A stretch of DNA of 64,000 nt from Combretum micranthum (lineage: Eukaryota; Streptophyta; Magnoliopsida; Myrtales; Combretaceae): positions 1,922,001-1,986,000 of the forward strand of contig JAMXBD010000093.1 in NCBI GenBank assembly GCA_024138025.1. The letters are read 5' to 3'. Position numbers and translations under genes: made by a program. How positions within the stretch are numbered: position 1 is the stretch's first letter; every line of letters begins with the position of its first letter. Positions 24,346 through 36,945 of the stretch are shown here, in pieces. The notes beneath the pieces are model-generated. The model was not told where the DNA came from. It worked only from the letters and a program-made list of their open reading frames with translations, and did no database searches.

Positions 24346-25548
24346 AATGAAGCAAGTGATCCAATCATATGATTGGAGGCTCTAGAATGAACAATCCAAG
24401 GAGAAGAAACAATTGTACCTTGAACTTAAAGTCCAAAGGGAGCAAATGCTAAAAAGATCATATGTTGAACCATTTTCGAAGTAAAAGCAGACTGATTGGC
24501 TCGTGGTTGTAGATGTTGATGTAGAATTAGAGTCTTGAATAGCAGTTGAAAAGGTCGAGCTCGCTGATTCTTAGGACATCTAAGATACTCCTTAATAATG
24601 TGGTCATTATGTTTGTAGTAGTTGCAAAATTTCTTCTCACAATTGTGAGCAAGATGCCTAAATTCCTTGTGTAACTATAGCACTGCACCTATCCCTTTCC
24701 TCAATTCTTGCATGAGCAGCATAGGCAATAGTGACGACTTCAGTATCTCCCTAGAAGCACCCATGGTAGTTTGTGTAGCCATTTGTTGTTCCTCACGTAA
24801 CAATTCACCAAGACATACACCTAAAGAAGGAGTCAAATCTCTATTTAACAATTCAACCCTTATTACTTCAAATTCAGCCCCTAGTTTCATTAAAAATTGG
24901 TCATGCCTACTGTCTTCGAATTGCTTGAAGACTGACTAGGACTTCTTTTGGTACTTTAGAATAAATCACACCAAAATATTCACTCCATAAATTAAGAAAT
25001 CCATAATAATATTGCTTTACAAAGAGATTACCTTGACAATATTTACTAATTTCAAGTTTAAGTTGAAATCTTCTTGCTGTATTATCTTGATGATAGATGT
25101 GCTTCAAATAATCCCACATATCTTTTGTCATACCAAATGAGCATAAATTGTTCCCGTGTGAGCTTCAATAAATGCTAAAATTCAAGAAATAATTCTATCA
25201 TCCTTTGTCTTCCATTGGTTAAGTTCTTTTAGCTTCTATAAGTGCTATAGAAGACCCATCAATATGACTCCAAAGGTCTTTCCTTAAATTGAAATTCCCA
25301 TGCTACATAATTCTTTTCAGTAAATTTGATAGCCAAGGTTTTTTGTAGGTGTTTTTCAAAACGAGAGTGTTCTTCATTAATACTTCAAATAAAAAAATCT
25401 AAATTCAAAGGCTCTCAACCACAATATGACTGACATGAAAGAATATCTTGAACGAAAGAGTTGATTCAAATTAATCAACCTTAGGGGGGGAAAAAAACAA
25501 ACTAGAAAATGTTAAAAGTAGAGATTTAAAGATCTAGCTCTAATACAA
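24346..25548 (-). pseudogene. Copia-type gag and protease remnant
   Basis: Read on the minus strand, the gag part includes MWDYLKHIYHQDNTARRFQL (25131 down), FLNLWSEYF, KVPKEVL and then AEFEVIRVELLNRDLTPSLG (24890 down) with CLGELLREE. This is typical of the plant Copia gag family. A CCHC-like pair follows at about 24650-24570 (FRHLAHNC, KKFCNYYKHNDHIIKEYL, with some cysteines changed). Next comes the protease entry region at about 24412-24346, where the usual DSGASDHM reads HSRASNHM, so the catalytic aspartate is lost. Stops and shifts interrupt it. Integrase and reverse transcriptase are absent, so the element is truncated. A PBS-like TTGTATTAGAGC is at 25548-25537. Confidence 0.8.
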
Positions 25549-25676
25549 TGACAACGTTTGAATGAAAGGCTAAATAAAATGGTCTACTGATCTGTTTTTC
25601 CCAATCGTACATTAAGGGAGATATATTGATAAGGAGCTACTAACAGTTGTTGTCCCAACCCTTATTTAATACAACA
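25549..25676 (-). repeat. Short LTR of the Copia remnant
   Basis: On the minus strand it runs from TGTTGTATTAAATAAGGG (25676 down) to ACGTTGTCA (ending 25549), directly before the PBS-like site of the gag remnant. It is about 128 bp with TG...CA ends. The partner LTR is not seen. Confidence 0.55.
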
Positions 25677-25812
25677 TTAATTATACTATCTAGCAAATAT
25701 AATATTTATAATATCTATTCTATAACATCATATATGTACAGTTAATACACATAATTTGATAAAATAAACTACTTATAATCAACTATAATCTTCACGTGAT
25801 AGTAATTATTTT

Positions 25813-27722
25813 AAGAGAATCCATATTTTTTAGATTATGGACTATTAGCATTTTAAATATAAATTCTAAAATCCATATATGCAAAAGTTAATGAAGATAT
25901 GTCTAAAATTATATATATCCAATTCACACTATATCTTTTATTGTGAAGGAGATGGGTAAAAAAATTATATTTATTTTCTATCAATCTACTAATGTGAATA
26001 TCGTCCATTAACACTTAGCAGAAGGTCTAATTTTTTGCTTTTTCATAGTAGGAAAGTACTCTAGGATTACATAAAAGGTCAAGAAGACTGAATATTATTG
26101 AATGATGCACTGAATATGGGATGTTAACAAATTTTGTCGGATTAATATTATAACAAAAGGTGATTCAACTTATGTATATTAGTCCATATAGGGTAAAAAA
26201 TATGGAGTATGTATAAATTTAATTGATATAATAAGGGACAGGACAATCACATTTTTGAGAATTTGGAATCAAATGAAAAGGTAAATTATAGTGTCAACAT
26301 GGCTCTATTTGTATTTGTGTCGACATGCCATCCGAACATCGTCATTTCGGTTGAAACTATTCTTAATAAGTATATTATATATAGTATTATATATATGGAC
26401 TGAAACAATAAAAATGGACGAACTAGGTGCAGATAGAACAGTGATAGAATCATGAAAAAAATATATATCGTTAGATACAATCTTATATATATAATTATCT
26501 ATAAAATATGAATAAATAGTAATTATTTTAAAAATTATCTATTCTACGATATGTGAGTCATATATGCTAAAGTTCTACTGATACTTATATATAACGTGCT
26601 TATATACAACACACGTAATACCTAAAACATATAACTTATTTTATACGTTTAGATAATTAAATTGATTTCTTGGTAAGACTGCAGCTCCACGACTTTTTTT
26701 CCTCATTATTATTGTTCCAGTTTATTCTGATTTGATTATTCTTTTATGTTAATGTATTCTAGAAATAGATAATCATCGGGCAACGCTATAACAACAGTGA
26801 AAAAGTATTCTAGAAATAGATAAATCAAGAAGACTATCAATATTGCATACGACTGATGCTTTGAATATGGGATGTTAACGAAATTTCGTTGGATTAATAT
26901 TATAACATTGGAAATCCAAAATATGTGGAAAGTTAGGACAGACACCAGGGTATACGGTTCAGAATAAGATGATCCAGCTCATGTATATTAGTCCATACGG
27001 GGTGAAAAAAATGGAGATATGTACAAATTTAAATGATATGATAAGTAACATAGAGATTAATTCTTATTTATTCATTAATTGAAAAAAAAATTTATATAAA
27101 TATAATTTAAATAAAATTAATTATATAAATATCACCATTGTATTGCATATTCAATGTGTGATATTGAAATTTTCTTTATATCACATACACAAATAAATAA
27201 TATATGTATATTACATATTTAACACGTAATACACACATGTCAGACGAAATATCCAATGAAGTGCTTTTCAATTACATTGTTATATTGCATCTTGAAAATA
27301 CGATACCCATGTAAAAAAATATCATATTTTAAAGATATGATATAGTAATGATATTTATATAATAAATTTTGTCTAAATTGTAATTGTTTGTTTTATTTTA
27401 AGGATGATAGACACATGTTCTACTTAAAAACAAGACAATCACATTTTTCGAGAATTTGAAGTAAAAGGAAAAAAAGAACTTTCAGTCAATGGAAAGATTA
27501 ACTATAATGTGAATATGGCTGTATTGTCAAGACAAACGGCAGGTTGTTGTTTCACTTCATATTTTTGTTAAGAAATAAATATATAAAAAAACAGATATAT
27601 TTATTTATATACAGAACAAATAAATTAAATATAAATAAAATATAGATACATAATAAATATAAATACAGATGAAAATAAGATAATAAACATGATATTTTTA
27701 TAAGGTTATATATATATATATA
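25813..27722 (+). repeat. Dispersed repeat R3 with internal duplication
   Basis: Matches R2 from 15597 and R1. The block around GGTCAAGAAGACT and GGGATGTTAAC occurs twice inside it (about 26030-26290 and 26795-27060). The sentence CAATCACATTTTT / TTTCAGTCAATGGAAAGAT comes again at 27435-27500. A TIR element (27811-28880) interrupts R3, and its end resumes at 28882-29065. Short minus-strand frames here (26286-26480, 26736-26945) are not conserved and are not called as genes. Confidence 0.6.
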
Positions 27723-27810
27723 TAACACCTAACTTTTTAAAAGTTTCACTCACTGTATCTATGAACCGAATCTATCTATTTTTTCATTTGAGTACTGATG
27801 TGGCAAATTA

Positions 27811-28385
27811 AATTAATTAAAATATTTTTTTTTATCCAAGTTGATAATTTATTTTTATTTTTATTTTTTCGTTCACTCTTTTCTCTCTTCTTCTTCTTCT
27901 TCTTCTTCTTCTAACCCTGACCTCAAATAAAAAAAAAAAAAAATTATGTAAAATTACTCGCTGAGCCACATAACCTTTGCATCTAGACTTAGCCATCTCT
28001 TTTCCCCTCTCTCTCTCTCTCTCTTTTATTTTTTTTCAAACTCCAAAACCCTACTCACCTCTACATGCCTTGGAACCATGGTCAACAGTGGCTGAACTCA
28101 AATAATTCCATCCTCAAACTTACAAATCTAGACTCTCCACCGATAATTACATCATGGGTGGGGTCCTAAAATCCTGCCTCATCATCCAAAATGAGTCCTT
28201 TATACACATTCCCAGATCCACATTCGCCTATGGTGAACTTATCCAAAGTTGTGTGTGGCTACTTGTAGCTCCTTAAGGGTAAAGCTTCTAAGATTGGATT
28301 TTGACATGACACTTGAAATGTTGAGGGGTTCGCTTAGCCGCCGCTGCTCTTGTCCCCACCAGTGACGGTATTTTCTCTTTCTCTC

Positions 28386-28430
<45 letters not shown>

Positions 28431-28880
28431 TTTTAATTTTTATTTTGAATTTTCAGATGCAATGCTGTGTGACAGAGTTGAAATGTGTGACTTTATTTAT
28501 TTATTTTTGCTTTAATGTGGTTTTATTGTTGGAATTGTCAAATATTTGTCTCGTTAATGGGTGTTTTAATTTTGATTTTTATTTTCTCTTGTTAACCATT
28601 CTTTTAGTTCATGTATTAATTGAATTTTGGGTGTTTTGATTTGATTTTGCATTTCGTTAATTGGGATTTTGCTATCATGAATGTTGTGATACGAATTTGT
28701 TTGATTTTCGTTTATTATTATTATTCTTAACAGAGGTTTGAAATTTCAAATTCCAATTCCATCAAAGATGTTGTTTTCAGAAGTGTTTCAATTTCTAAGG
28801 AGAAGAAGAAGAGAGAAGAAAAATTTAAAAAAAATAATAAAAAATTGCCAAGTTGGATAAAAAAAATATTTTAATTAAAA
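27811..28880. mobile_element. TIR transposon, non-autonomous, about 1.07 kb
   Basis: Terminal inverted repeats of about 85 bp. On the left, ATTAATTAAAATATTTTT, then ATCCAAGTTG, then a T-rich run into CTCTCTTCTTCTTC. On the right the same is inverted (28790-28880: GAAGAAGAGAGAAG, then CCAAGTTGGATAA, then ATATTTTAATTAAAA). The interior has a long CT run and no clear coding frame. Comparison with R1 shows that R3 is broken here, which supports insertion. About 85 bp at 27725-27810 are also extra and may belong to it. The superfamily is uncertain (Mutator-like is possible from the long TIRs). Confidence 0.6.
28375..28428. repeat. (CT)n microsatellite
   Basis: A nearly pure CT run with one G interruption, inside the TIR element. 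A second CT run is at 28007-28024 and a TTC run at 27886-27912. Confidence 0.9.
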
Positions 28881-28881
28881 C

Positions 28882-29065
28882 GACGAGTGTTGTGATTACC
28901 GTTGATATGGCAGTGTCAACTAATTGATGAGATGAGTGATGCGGGACTTCATAATAGAGGGCTGCTTGATGCAAATGCAGAGTACCTGGCAAGATTTCAG
29001 ACTCGTGCTATGGTCTACTTTTACTTCTTTTCCCGTTCAAAATTGTTTTGCTCAATAAGATAGAC
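28882..29065 (+). repeat. Resumed end of repeat R3
   Basis: GAGTGTTGTGATTACCGTTG, GAGATGAGTGATG and GATGCAAATGCAGAG then TACCTGGCAAGATTTC continue the R repeat after the TIR element. Confidence 0.6.
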
Positions 29066-29158
29066 ATATTAAAATAAATTAATACTTAAAGACGATCTAA
29101 TTAATTGCTTGAGTGTGCTTTTGTCATTGAATCCAGTCTGATGAGTGACAACTTTGCG

Positions 29159-30275
29159 TAGAGGTCATCACGGGTCGGTTCGGGTTCAGTATGGACACGA
29201 ACCGCTGGTTCTTAATTCCAAAAAATGGTGGAATTGGAACCTGAACTGGATAGTAGGAGCTAGTCCAATTGCTAGTTCTTAAGAAACGCCAATTCCTACA
29301 ATTCAGTTTCAATTCTAGAAGAATCAAGAACAGTGAAATATTAAAAAAAAATCTATCAAATAATTTACTTAATTTAAGTAAGAAAATAACTGTGAAATAA
29401 AATTTTAACTTGAAATAACATTGAGCCTAACAATAATTGTTTATAGTTCATTACTTAAAAAGAAATTCTATAGTTATGCATTTATTTATATACAATCTGG
29501 ACCCGAATCGTAGGTTCCTGATTTCAAAAATGGTTTAACTGGAACTGCAACCAGAACCAGACTAGTAGGAGCCAGTCCGATTCTCGGTTCTTAAGAACCA
29601 CTAGTTCTCATGGTTCGGTTCTGATTCTGGAGGAACCAAGAATTGTGAAATTAAAAAAAAAAATCAATTAAATAATTGACTTAATTTAAGTAAGGAAATA
29701 ATTGCAAAATAAACTTTCAAGTTGAAATAATATTAAGTCTAACAATAAATGTTTATAGCCCATTAGTCAAAAGAAATTCTATAGTTATATATTTATTTAT
29801 ATACAATCACTTGCACTTTTTTAGTTGTCATGCTAATAAGATATCACCATAAAATATTTAAGATACAAATAAGTCCTGTAACACAAAAACAAGTTACACA
29901 TTGTTAGGAAAGAAAAGTATGCTTTGATTAGAAGCCTACATAAACTCAACAACACATGATTTCAAATATATATTTATTACTTATATTGTTAATAACAACA
30001 CATTAAATGTCGTGAATAGGAAATAATTTTTTTACTATTCATGTGAAATAGTTTTAAATATTTTTTTAATTATAATTTTTTATAGTTTTCTTTCTTTTTT
30101 TTTTAAATTTTTATGGTATGTAACCACGGGAACCGCCGGTTTTACCATTCTCTAGCTAGTTCTTAAACTAGCCCTTCTAAAACCATCAGGTCAAGCGGTT
30201 TTAGCATATGGATCCATAAGGACCTGCCAGAATCAACGGGTCCTTTGCCGGTTTGAACCTGCCATCCTTAGGTCG
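29159..30275. mobile_element. hAT-like non-autonomous region with duplicated 300-bp unit
   Basis: The stretch is rich in GGTTC / GAACC words: ACGGGTCGGTTCGGG at 29169, GAACCGCCGGTTTT at 30129, and GCCGGTTTGAACC just before CTGCCATCC near its right end. Such GGTTC/GAACC-rich ends are typical of many plant hAT derivatives. A unit of about 305 bp is present twice (about 29205-29505 and 29510-29815, sharing GTAGGAGC(T/C)AGTCC and AATTCTATAGTTAT). There is no transposase frame. TIRs are weak and I found no 8-bp duplication, so the limits are approximate. Confidence 0.4.
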
Positions 30276-30299
30276 GTTCTTGGCTCAAGAACTGTTAGT

Positions 30300-31160
30300 G
30301 ACGGCAGGTTTGGTTCCCTGTTTGGAACTAACCCCTAATGATGTCAAACCTTATATAGGGGTACTAGTACGGTAGTTAAGTGCTTAAGTCACCCTTATCA
30401 TTATTGATATGTCGAGGTGGCTTGGTGGTTAGCTAATGGGCTGAATGATATCGGGTTAACGTCTATTTGGATAAGAGAGAAGCAATATAAAATGGTTCAC
30501 ATTAATGGGATTGACTGAGACGTGTTTTATTATAGACTGAGGTATGTAGAGATGAGTAATGACTGCAAATCCTAGACAAGACTACTTAAAATTTCTTTTA
30601 AGGGATGTAGGTACTTGAGCTACCATATTAACCTCTTGAACAATTGTTGCTACTCAGGATCGCTACATTCTTATAGCATGTTATCGGAGTGTGAATGCTC
30701 CGCTGTTGATTTGTTTCATCTAAATTAAAATATAAATTGATAGTTGTTACATGTTTATTAGCATAGAAATGTGTGATCATAACGTGTATGCTTATGTTGC
30801 TATTGTATTAGGCTTTGGCTCATTTCTTTCTTTTTCAAGTGATGATAGTATTGTTGATATGGATGCTTTGGCTACTTTGGCTATAGGTTAAATGTTGGTG
30901 AGAGACTTGATGAGCTAGACGTTAGATACATTGATTTTGTTTTTTTTTTTAATTAATCTGAGTGTTTAATATTTGTATTGTGATGTTTCTAATATATTAC
31001 TGAGAGATTATTTACTTTTACTTGTCAAACTTAAATAAGCTTTTTCTTAATTTAAAATTGGTGAGAAACTCACTTAGTTTATGATAGTCTTTGTGTATAA
31101 TCCTTAAGTGTTATATGTGGCAAAACTACTAACGCTTGAGATCCTATTTAGGGCATAACC
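30300..31160 (+). mobile_element. 3' fragment of the LTR-like family
   Basis: Parallels 2100-3000 and 8400-9560: a stretch with GGTTAACGTCTATTTGGA, then ATGGGATTGACTGAG, TTATAGACTGAGG, a run like CCTAGACAAGACTACTTAA, GGATGTAGGTACTTGAG and finally GTTATATGTGGCA near 31110. The 5' part is missing and the expected TACA end is eroded. Confidence 0.5.
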
Positions 31161-31861
31161 ATTTATACTACTATGGCACAACATATGAAGGATTGCTTTT
31201 GGGAATTTGAAGGCTAAGCACACTCTTGATATCTATATCAACATTTGAATTCAATCATGTTTCTTCGTGAACAACTGCAAAAGAAATCTTGGATAAATTG
31301 CAAACTAATGCATGAACGAACGGACTCTATTAAAAGATCAAGAAAAAACATGTTAGTGCAAAAATATCAATAATTCAAATTCCAACTTCATGAAAATTAA
31401 TGAAAATTTTAATTATTATTTTTTAATTGTAAATGAGCTTGCTTTTCTTCGTGTTAATTACTTTGCCCTAGATTTAATGAGAAAAATTATTAGAATTCTA
31501 CCAAAACCATGGGATGAAAACATCAATTGAAGAAGGCAGATCTTACAATGCTAATATTAGGTGATTTAAGAGGAGAAACTAATGACATAATAATTCATTT
31601 TCTTTGTTGTAATTGCAATTTCATTCCCTCTTATTCCATATAGAATTTGAATTGCTTTTATCGCACCTAATTGTATCTGTGTTCCATGATAGCATATACA
31701 AGTATACTCTATAATGTATTTGCTTAATTTCGTTAACCTATAAAAGAGTTAAGAATACAAAAGATTAGGGTTTTTAACTCTAAGACACAAAAAACATTAT
31801 ATAGCCAAGAATATGTAGAAGAGAATAAGCTTAATGACAAAAATGATATAAATTAAAGTGG
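31161..31861. other. Spacer downstream of receptor kinase copy B
   Basis: AT-rich DNA holding the presumed 3' UTR of copy B near its right edge. No other gene is recognised. Confidence 0.4.
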
Positions 31862-34800
31862 TTATCGCCCAGATAAAAGCGTCATGGAGATCTCATTGAT
31901 AGAGTCAAGTTGGTTTGAAGAGACAAAGCCTTCTAATGGTTTCCTCTGAATGTAGAAACCAGGCTCTTTTGGACGAGGCAATGGAATCTCACTTGACAGC
32001 ATTAGAATAACAGTTGACATAGTTGGCCTATCATCCGGACTTTGTTGCACACATAAAAGACCAACATGTATTGACCTCAAAACTTCATATTTAATGTATG
32101 AGTTTCTGATTAGTTCATCAAGCAATTCGATGGACCTGTCTTGTGAAAAAAGCCACCAAGCCTAACAAATTGATAGAAACACATTAGTACTATTCTTAAA
32201 GCTAATTGCTAGGCATTAGTTAATAATAATTTTTAGGAGTTATTGTAGGCTCACCCTATTTAAACTAATGATTCGATGTGAATCACAAAGTCTTTACTTT
32301 GTGCTCATAACTTATGAAAATACAAAATTACCTCCAAGCACAACAAATCCTAGATCTTTGCTAGCCCACAAATAGCAATGGATTTAGGAGATTTAACAAG
32401 ATTTGGCAAGGTGGCTTCATATTTTCAAAAGTTATCAAGATAATGGGTATACCAAATCTTGAAGTATAGTTTTGGATAAATAAATATAAAAAGATAAATG
32501 CAATTTGTGCTAGATGATAAGAACTTACATGTCCTAGAAGATTGAAATCATGGTTCTTGTAGTGAAAACCTCTATTTCTCTTCCCACTTATTATCTCTAG
32601 TAGTAGAACGCCAAAGCTAAAGACATCAGATTTTACTGAATAGATGCCATCAATTACATACTCTGGTGACATGTAACCACTGCATATTAATCATTGTATC
32701 AGGATCACTAAAAGCAAAGAATTAAGCTCAAATCACAAAGATTTGCAAAATCTTACTATGTCCCTGCCACATGTCTCGTGCTCATTCTACTCTCGTTTGC
32801 TCCAAAACTTCTAGCTACACCAAAATCAGATATTTTTGCATTCAAGTCCTTATCCAACAAAATGTTCCCAGCTTTCAAGTCTCTATGAATGATTCTCAAC
32901 CTCGAATCTTGGTGAAGGTAGAGAAGACCTCTAGCAATGCCATTAATGATATTAATCGTGTATTCCAGTCAAGCAACTTTTTCTTATTTTCATCTGTTAA
33001 TGCAAATAGCAAGAAATCAATAATAGATGATGGGAAGAGTTCTACATTTGATACTCTTCTATCAAGGAAATTAAAAAATAAGACAAACATGATAATTGCA
33101 AATGCATAAAAGAACAATTGGTCAATGCAAATAAATTCCTTAGACCTTCAAGGCAAGTTTTTACCTCTCTATAACTTTTTGAAAATATATGATTATGTCC
33201 CTAAATATTATGGTCCCAAAGTAGGTAGTAGACTTAGGGTATATTTTTCACTTGGCCAAAAAAAAAAATAATTTAGGATTCTCTCGAATCTTGGACATAT
33301 GTACTTAAAACATGAGGGATAGATTAAGCATGTTAAAAGAGCCATACCAAAGATGAATAAGTCCAGGCTTTTGTTGGGCATGTACTCATAGATCAACAAA
33401 TAATATTTATCAATACAATACCCCAGGAGCTTGACGAGGTTTCTGTGTTGAAGCTGGGCAACATATTGAACTTCATTTTTGAGTTCATGAATTCCTTGTT
33501 TTGAGTTACTTGAGAGCTTTTTTACTGCTATCTCTTGACCATTCTTAAGCATTCCCTGCAAGGCAAGCAGATCTAAATGGTTTTGTTTCTTCACACATAT
33601 AGTTAGGAAAAAGAGTTGGATTTTACCTTAGGGATTTAAAAACAAAACTTCTCTTAGAGCAAGGATATTTGTTAAACTTGACTTGATAAATGGAAGCAAT
33701 AAACAATATGGCCCTATTCTCTGGTCAATATAGAGAAAAATTTACAAATTCTAAAGTGTTGAATATAAAGAATCACTAATCTCACGACACTTAGAAATGT
33801 TTATATTGTCGAATGCAACATTCTCAAAATCCTTATATATGTACCCCAATATGGCTTACATATGATTGCATACAGAGTTAAGAAGCAAAGTAGGACAAAA
33901 ATAGGAAATAGGTTAAGACATTTTGCAAGCCTTGATCCGTCTAAGAAAGTTTATCCATCGACTTTGGTGGAGCAAGTCCACTGACGCCTGTTCTCTGGTC
34001 AAGCACCCCTTTTCGAATCAGCTGCTTAGGTGGGCTGATCTTCCTTTCCAAGTGATTTTGGTCGATTAAACACAGCCTGAAGTACCCAAAATATATCGAG
34101 TTCTTCTGTGGTAACTATATATCATATCGAATCCACAACTCACATCTATATATCCGACAACATCCCTAATTTTCTCATTTCAATAAAAAGTTGAATCCAC
34201 ATTATGATGTGTCCTATAGAAATGCAAAATTTGATTCTGCATAAATAGCAGAACTAAAATCTTTAGCAAGACAGACATATGACAACTTCACTATAACTAT
34301 CATGCAAAACCACAAATAGACATTAACACTGATGAGTCATATCTATGATTACAAGCACTTACCTTGTATACAGGTCCGAATCCCCCTTCTCCAATCTTGT
34401 TGGTGTCGGAAAAGCCATCAGTAGCTTCAGCTATAGTAGCCAAGTCAAAGAGTGGCAATTCTAGTTCTTCCTTCTGATATTCAGCAGTTTGCATTACTGC
34501 TGATAGACTGCTTGCCTCTCCTGCAAAAGTATGAATCTTTACCTCCACAAGAGCAGAAATATATCTGTTTGAATACTCACGGGTCATGTTGCTATACTTG
34601 ATGCTAGCTATGTTGTAGGATGCAAAAAATGAAAATTAATACCAAACTTGATAAACATACTAGATCATAACATTTGACCTAGATTGCATCTATGGATGGA
34701 AAGTAAGAATACCATTAACTTCTGAAGGATGATATGAAAAACAATCAATCAATAAGAACATCCTTAGTAAAAGATTTAGAGCAATGTGACTATTACTCTT

Positions 34801-36945
34801 ATGGACTGGTCCATATGAACCTATAAGAGCATGTAGCCGTGATATGTGCTATCGTATGTATACATTATTCCAATAAGGTCTAGATGGATCAGGCCCACAG
34901 ATGAAAAGTTCATTTCAAGGACATATCAGAGCAAGCAGTGTATATATTAAAGTATATAATCTGTGAAGAACAAGGTCTAATTAAATCTATTAGAGCAAAT
35001 AGCTGTGGTATGTGCTATTGTATATGTATACGTTGGTCCAATAAGGTCTATATCGAACAGAGCTACAGAAGGAAAATTTTCAATTTAAGGACATATCAGA
35101 CCAAGCAGGCATATTTTCAAATATGCAACCTGTGAAAAGTGAGACTGTGCTGCTTATCTGCATAACAAAACTAATTGAGTAAATTACCTTCCATGAGTGA
35201 CCTCTTGTTTCTCTTCTTTCGCTGGATGTACAAGACTAACACCAAGCCCAGAAGAAGAATCGTTGCTAATGACAATATTGAGCTTAGGATGATCACCTTT
35301 TCTTTCTTGTTAGGCAACCCACGCAGACCTGAGAACAGAAGTTGAAACATAAAAGACTAAAAATCAGATTTTAGATGTCATGGCTGAAACTTCCCAAACT
35401 AAAGTACTATCTGCTTTAGCATACACTCAACTTGCACTTCTTATGAACATTAGCTTACTACTTCAAAAGGTACCTAACACCAGGGTGTTGTCCGCCTTAG
35501 CATAGTACCTTTATGGTTTTGTGCTTTGATTAAGCTGTTTTCCAAGAGGCTGCTCTTCACTAAGCAAGCCTAATTCTGGATTTTAAAACTCCAAGCCTAG
35601 TTATCAAGATGTGCTAGCACTAACATACCAAGATAAGACAAGGCAAATAAACTTTACCTGACTCTGATGCAGCCATTCTGATGTATATTTCTTGTCCATT
35701 TATGTTGTATTCTCTGATATCAATAAGTGGTCCAAACCAGAGCAAGCACCCACTCCCACCATCTGTTATATACATATTTGCATACGCCATACAGGAGCAG
35801 TTTCTCTTGCAAGCTCGCCCACAATCCTTAAGATCCATGCTCTTGTCATACCAGGATTGCCTTGTATCTGGCAATCGGATACCAGAATATTTCACAAATA
35901 TGTCTTTCGGGCAATCTAAAGGAACTCTTCTAGAACAGCCACTAGACCAATTAAAAAGATTCCACTCTTGGAGGGACACGGGGATAAATCCTATTAGGCA
36001 TTGGCATACTGGAGAACTAAAATAATTGCAACTGCCATAGACGCCACATAACCCATATGTGTCGCAAGTATCTATAGGAGAAGAAAGATAAAGAGACCAT
36101 CTTTGAGCTCCATCCGAAATAGTTTCGCGTTGAAGCATGCCATCTGAAGTTACGGTCAACTTGCAAAGAACTGTTTTGCTAAGATCTTCACTATGGAAGT
36201 ACATTTCCTGATCATTCAGCACGAACTCGTATTTGTAATACTTGTTCGGGCTTAAATTAGGAGAACCAGTGAATCTAACACCATTCCATGATCCTATTCT
36301 AAACCTGAAAGATGAACCTTTCATCATATATATCTGTGGATATCCATTCGAATCAACTAGGTATGTGAAATTACCAGGAGAAGGATCATCGACACCCTTC
36401 CATGATGTTAAATAGCGGTTGAAACCCGAGGTCCGGTTTCTTCCCAGTTTCATGCTTGATATTAAAGTGTCAGTGGGATAATCAAAACTCTGCCACAGAA
36501 CACCATCTGAACTCCCCGATGCATCGCGGATAACAAGATTCCCAGAGTCTAAGAGCTGAGCAATCGGATTACTCACTGACACCGACATGTTAGAAGACCA
36601 AATTTCACTTTCATCGGCCGTCACAAGCATGAGGCCTCTCTGGCTAGTTATCTTCAAGATGCCCGACGAATTGACCAGCGGTGCATCTCTATTGGCAATC
36701 CAGACTACCGTCGTAGTTGGGATATTCTTGTACCATATTCCTAAGTATCTGTTTCCATGATTACCGAAATCCAAAAATCCGAGTTCAAAGTTTCCTCCTG
36801 CAGATATTATGCTCTCTCCATCATTTAGATTCTGTGATGTACTTATGGTATCTGATGCAAAGGAAAATTGTTTGATGCACATGAAAGAAAAGCAAAGAAA
36901 TATGGCATAGGACACTTTATAGGACACTATTGGCGATGTTCTCAT
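31862..36945 (-). CDS. S-domain (G-type lectin) receptor-like Ser/Thr kinase, copy B, one frameshift
   Basis: Seven exons: 36945-35658, 35328-35188, 34520-34363, 33555-33348, 32993-32757, 32679-32529 and 32161-31862, all with GT...AG borders. Signal peptide about 1-30 ([12 protein letters not shown]...). Bulb-lectin domain about 31-150 ([28 protein letters not shown]). S-locus glycoprotein region about 200-300 ([11 protein letters not shown]). EGF-like part ([13 protein letters not shown]). PAN domain about 340-425 ([14 protein letters not shown]). Membrane span in exon 2 ([17 protein letters not shown]), then basic KKRNKRS. Kinase from about 510: [53 protein letters not shown]. The C-tail ends [10 protein letters not shown]. 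The exon sum fits 827 residues if exon 5 had one more base. As written, a base is missing at about 32959 (after DWNTR), giving a stop at 32898-32896 and a protein of about 630 residues without the catalytic loop. Role: plasma-membrane receptor of the At4g27290-like group, ligand unknown. It could be a recent pseudogene, a truncated receptor or a sequence error. Confidence 0.85.

Noticed and set aside
35681..36025. Plus-strand frames opposite exon 1 of copy B
   Set aside because: Antisense shadows of the EGF/PAN coding sequence.
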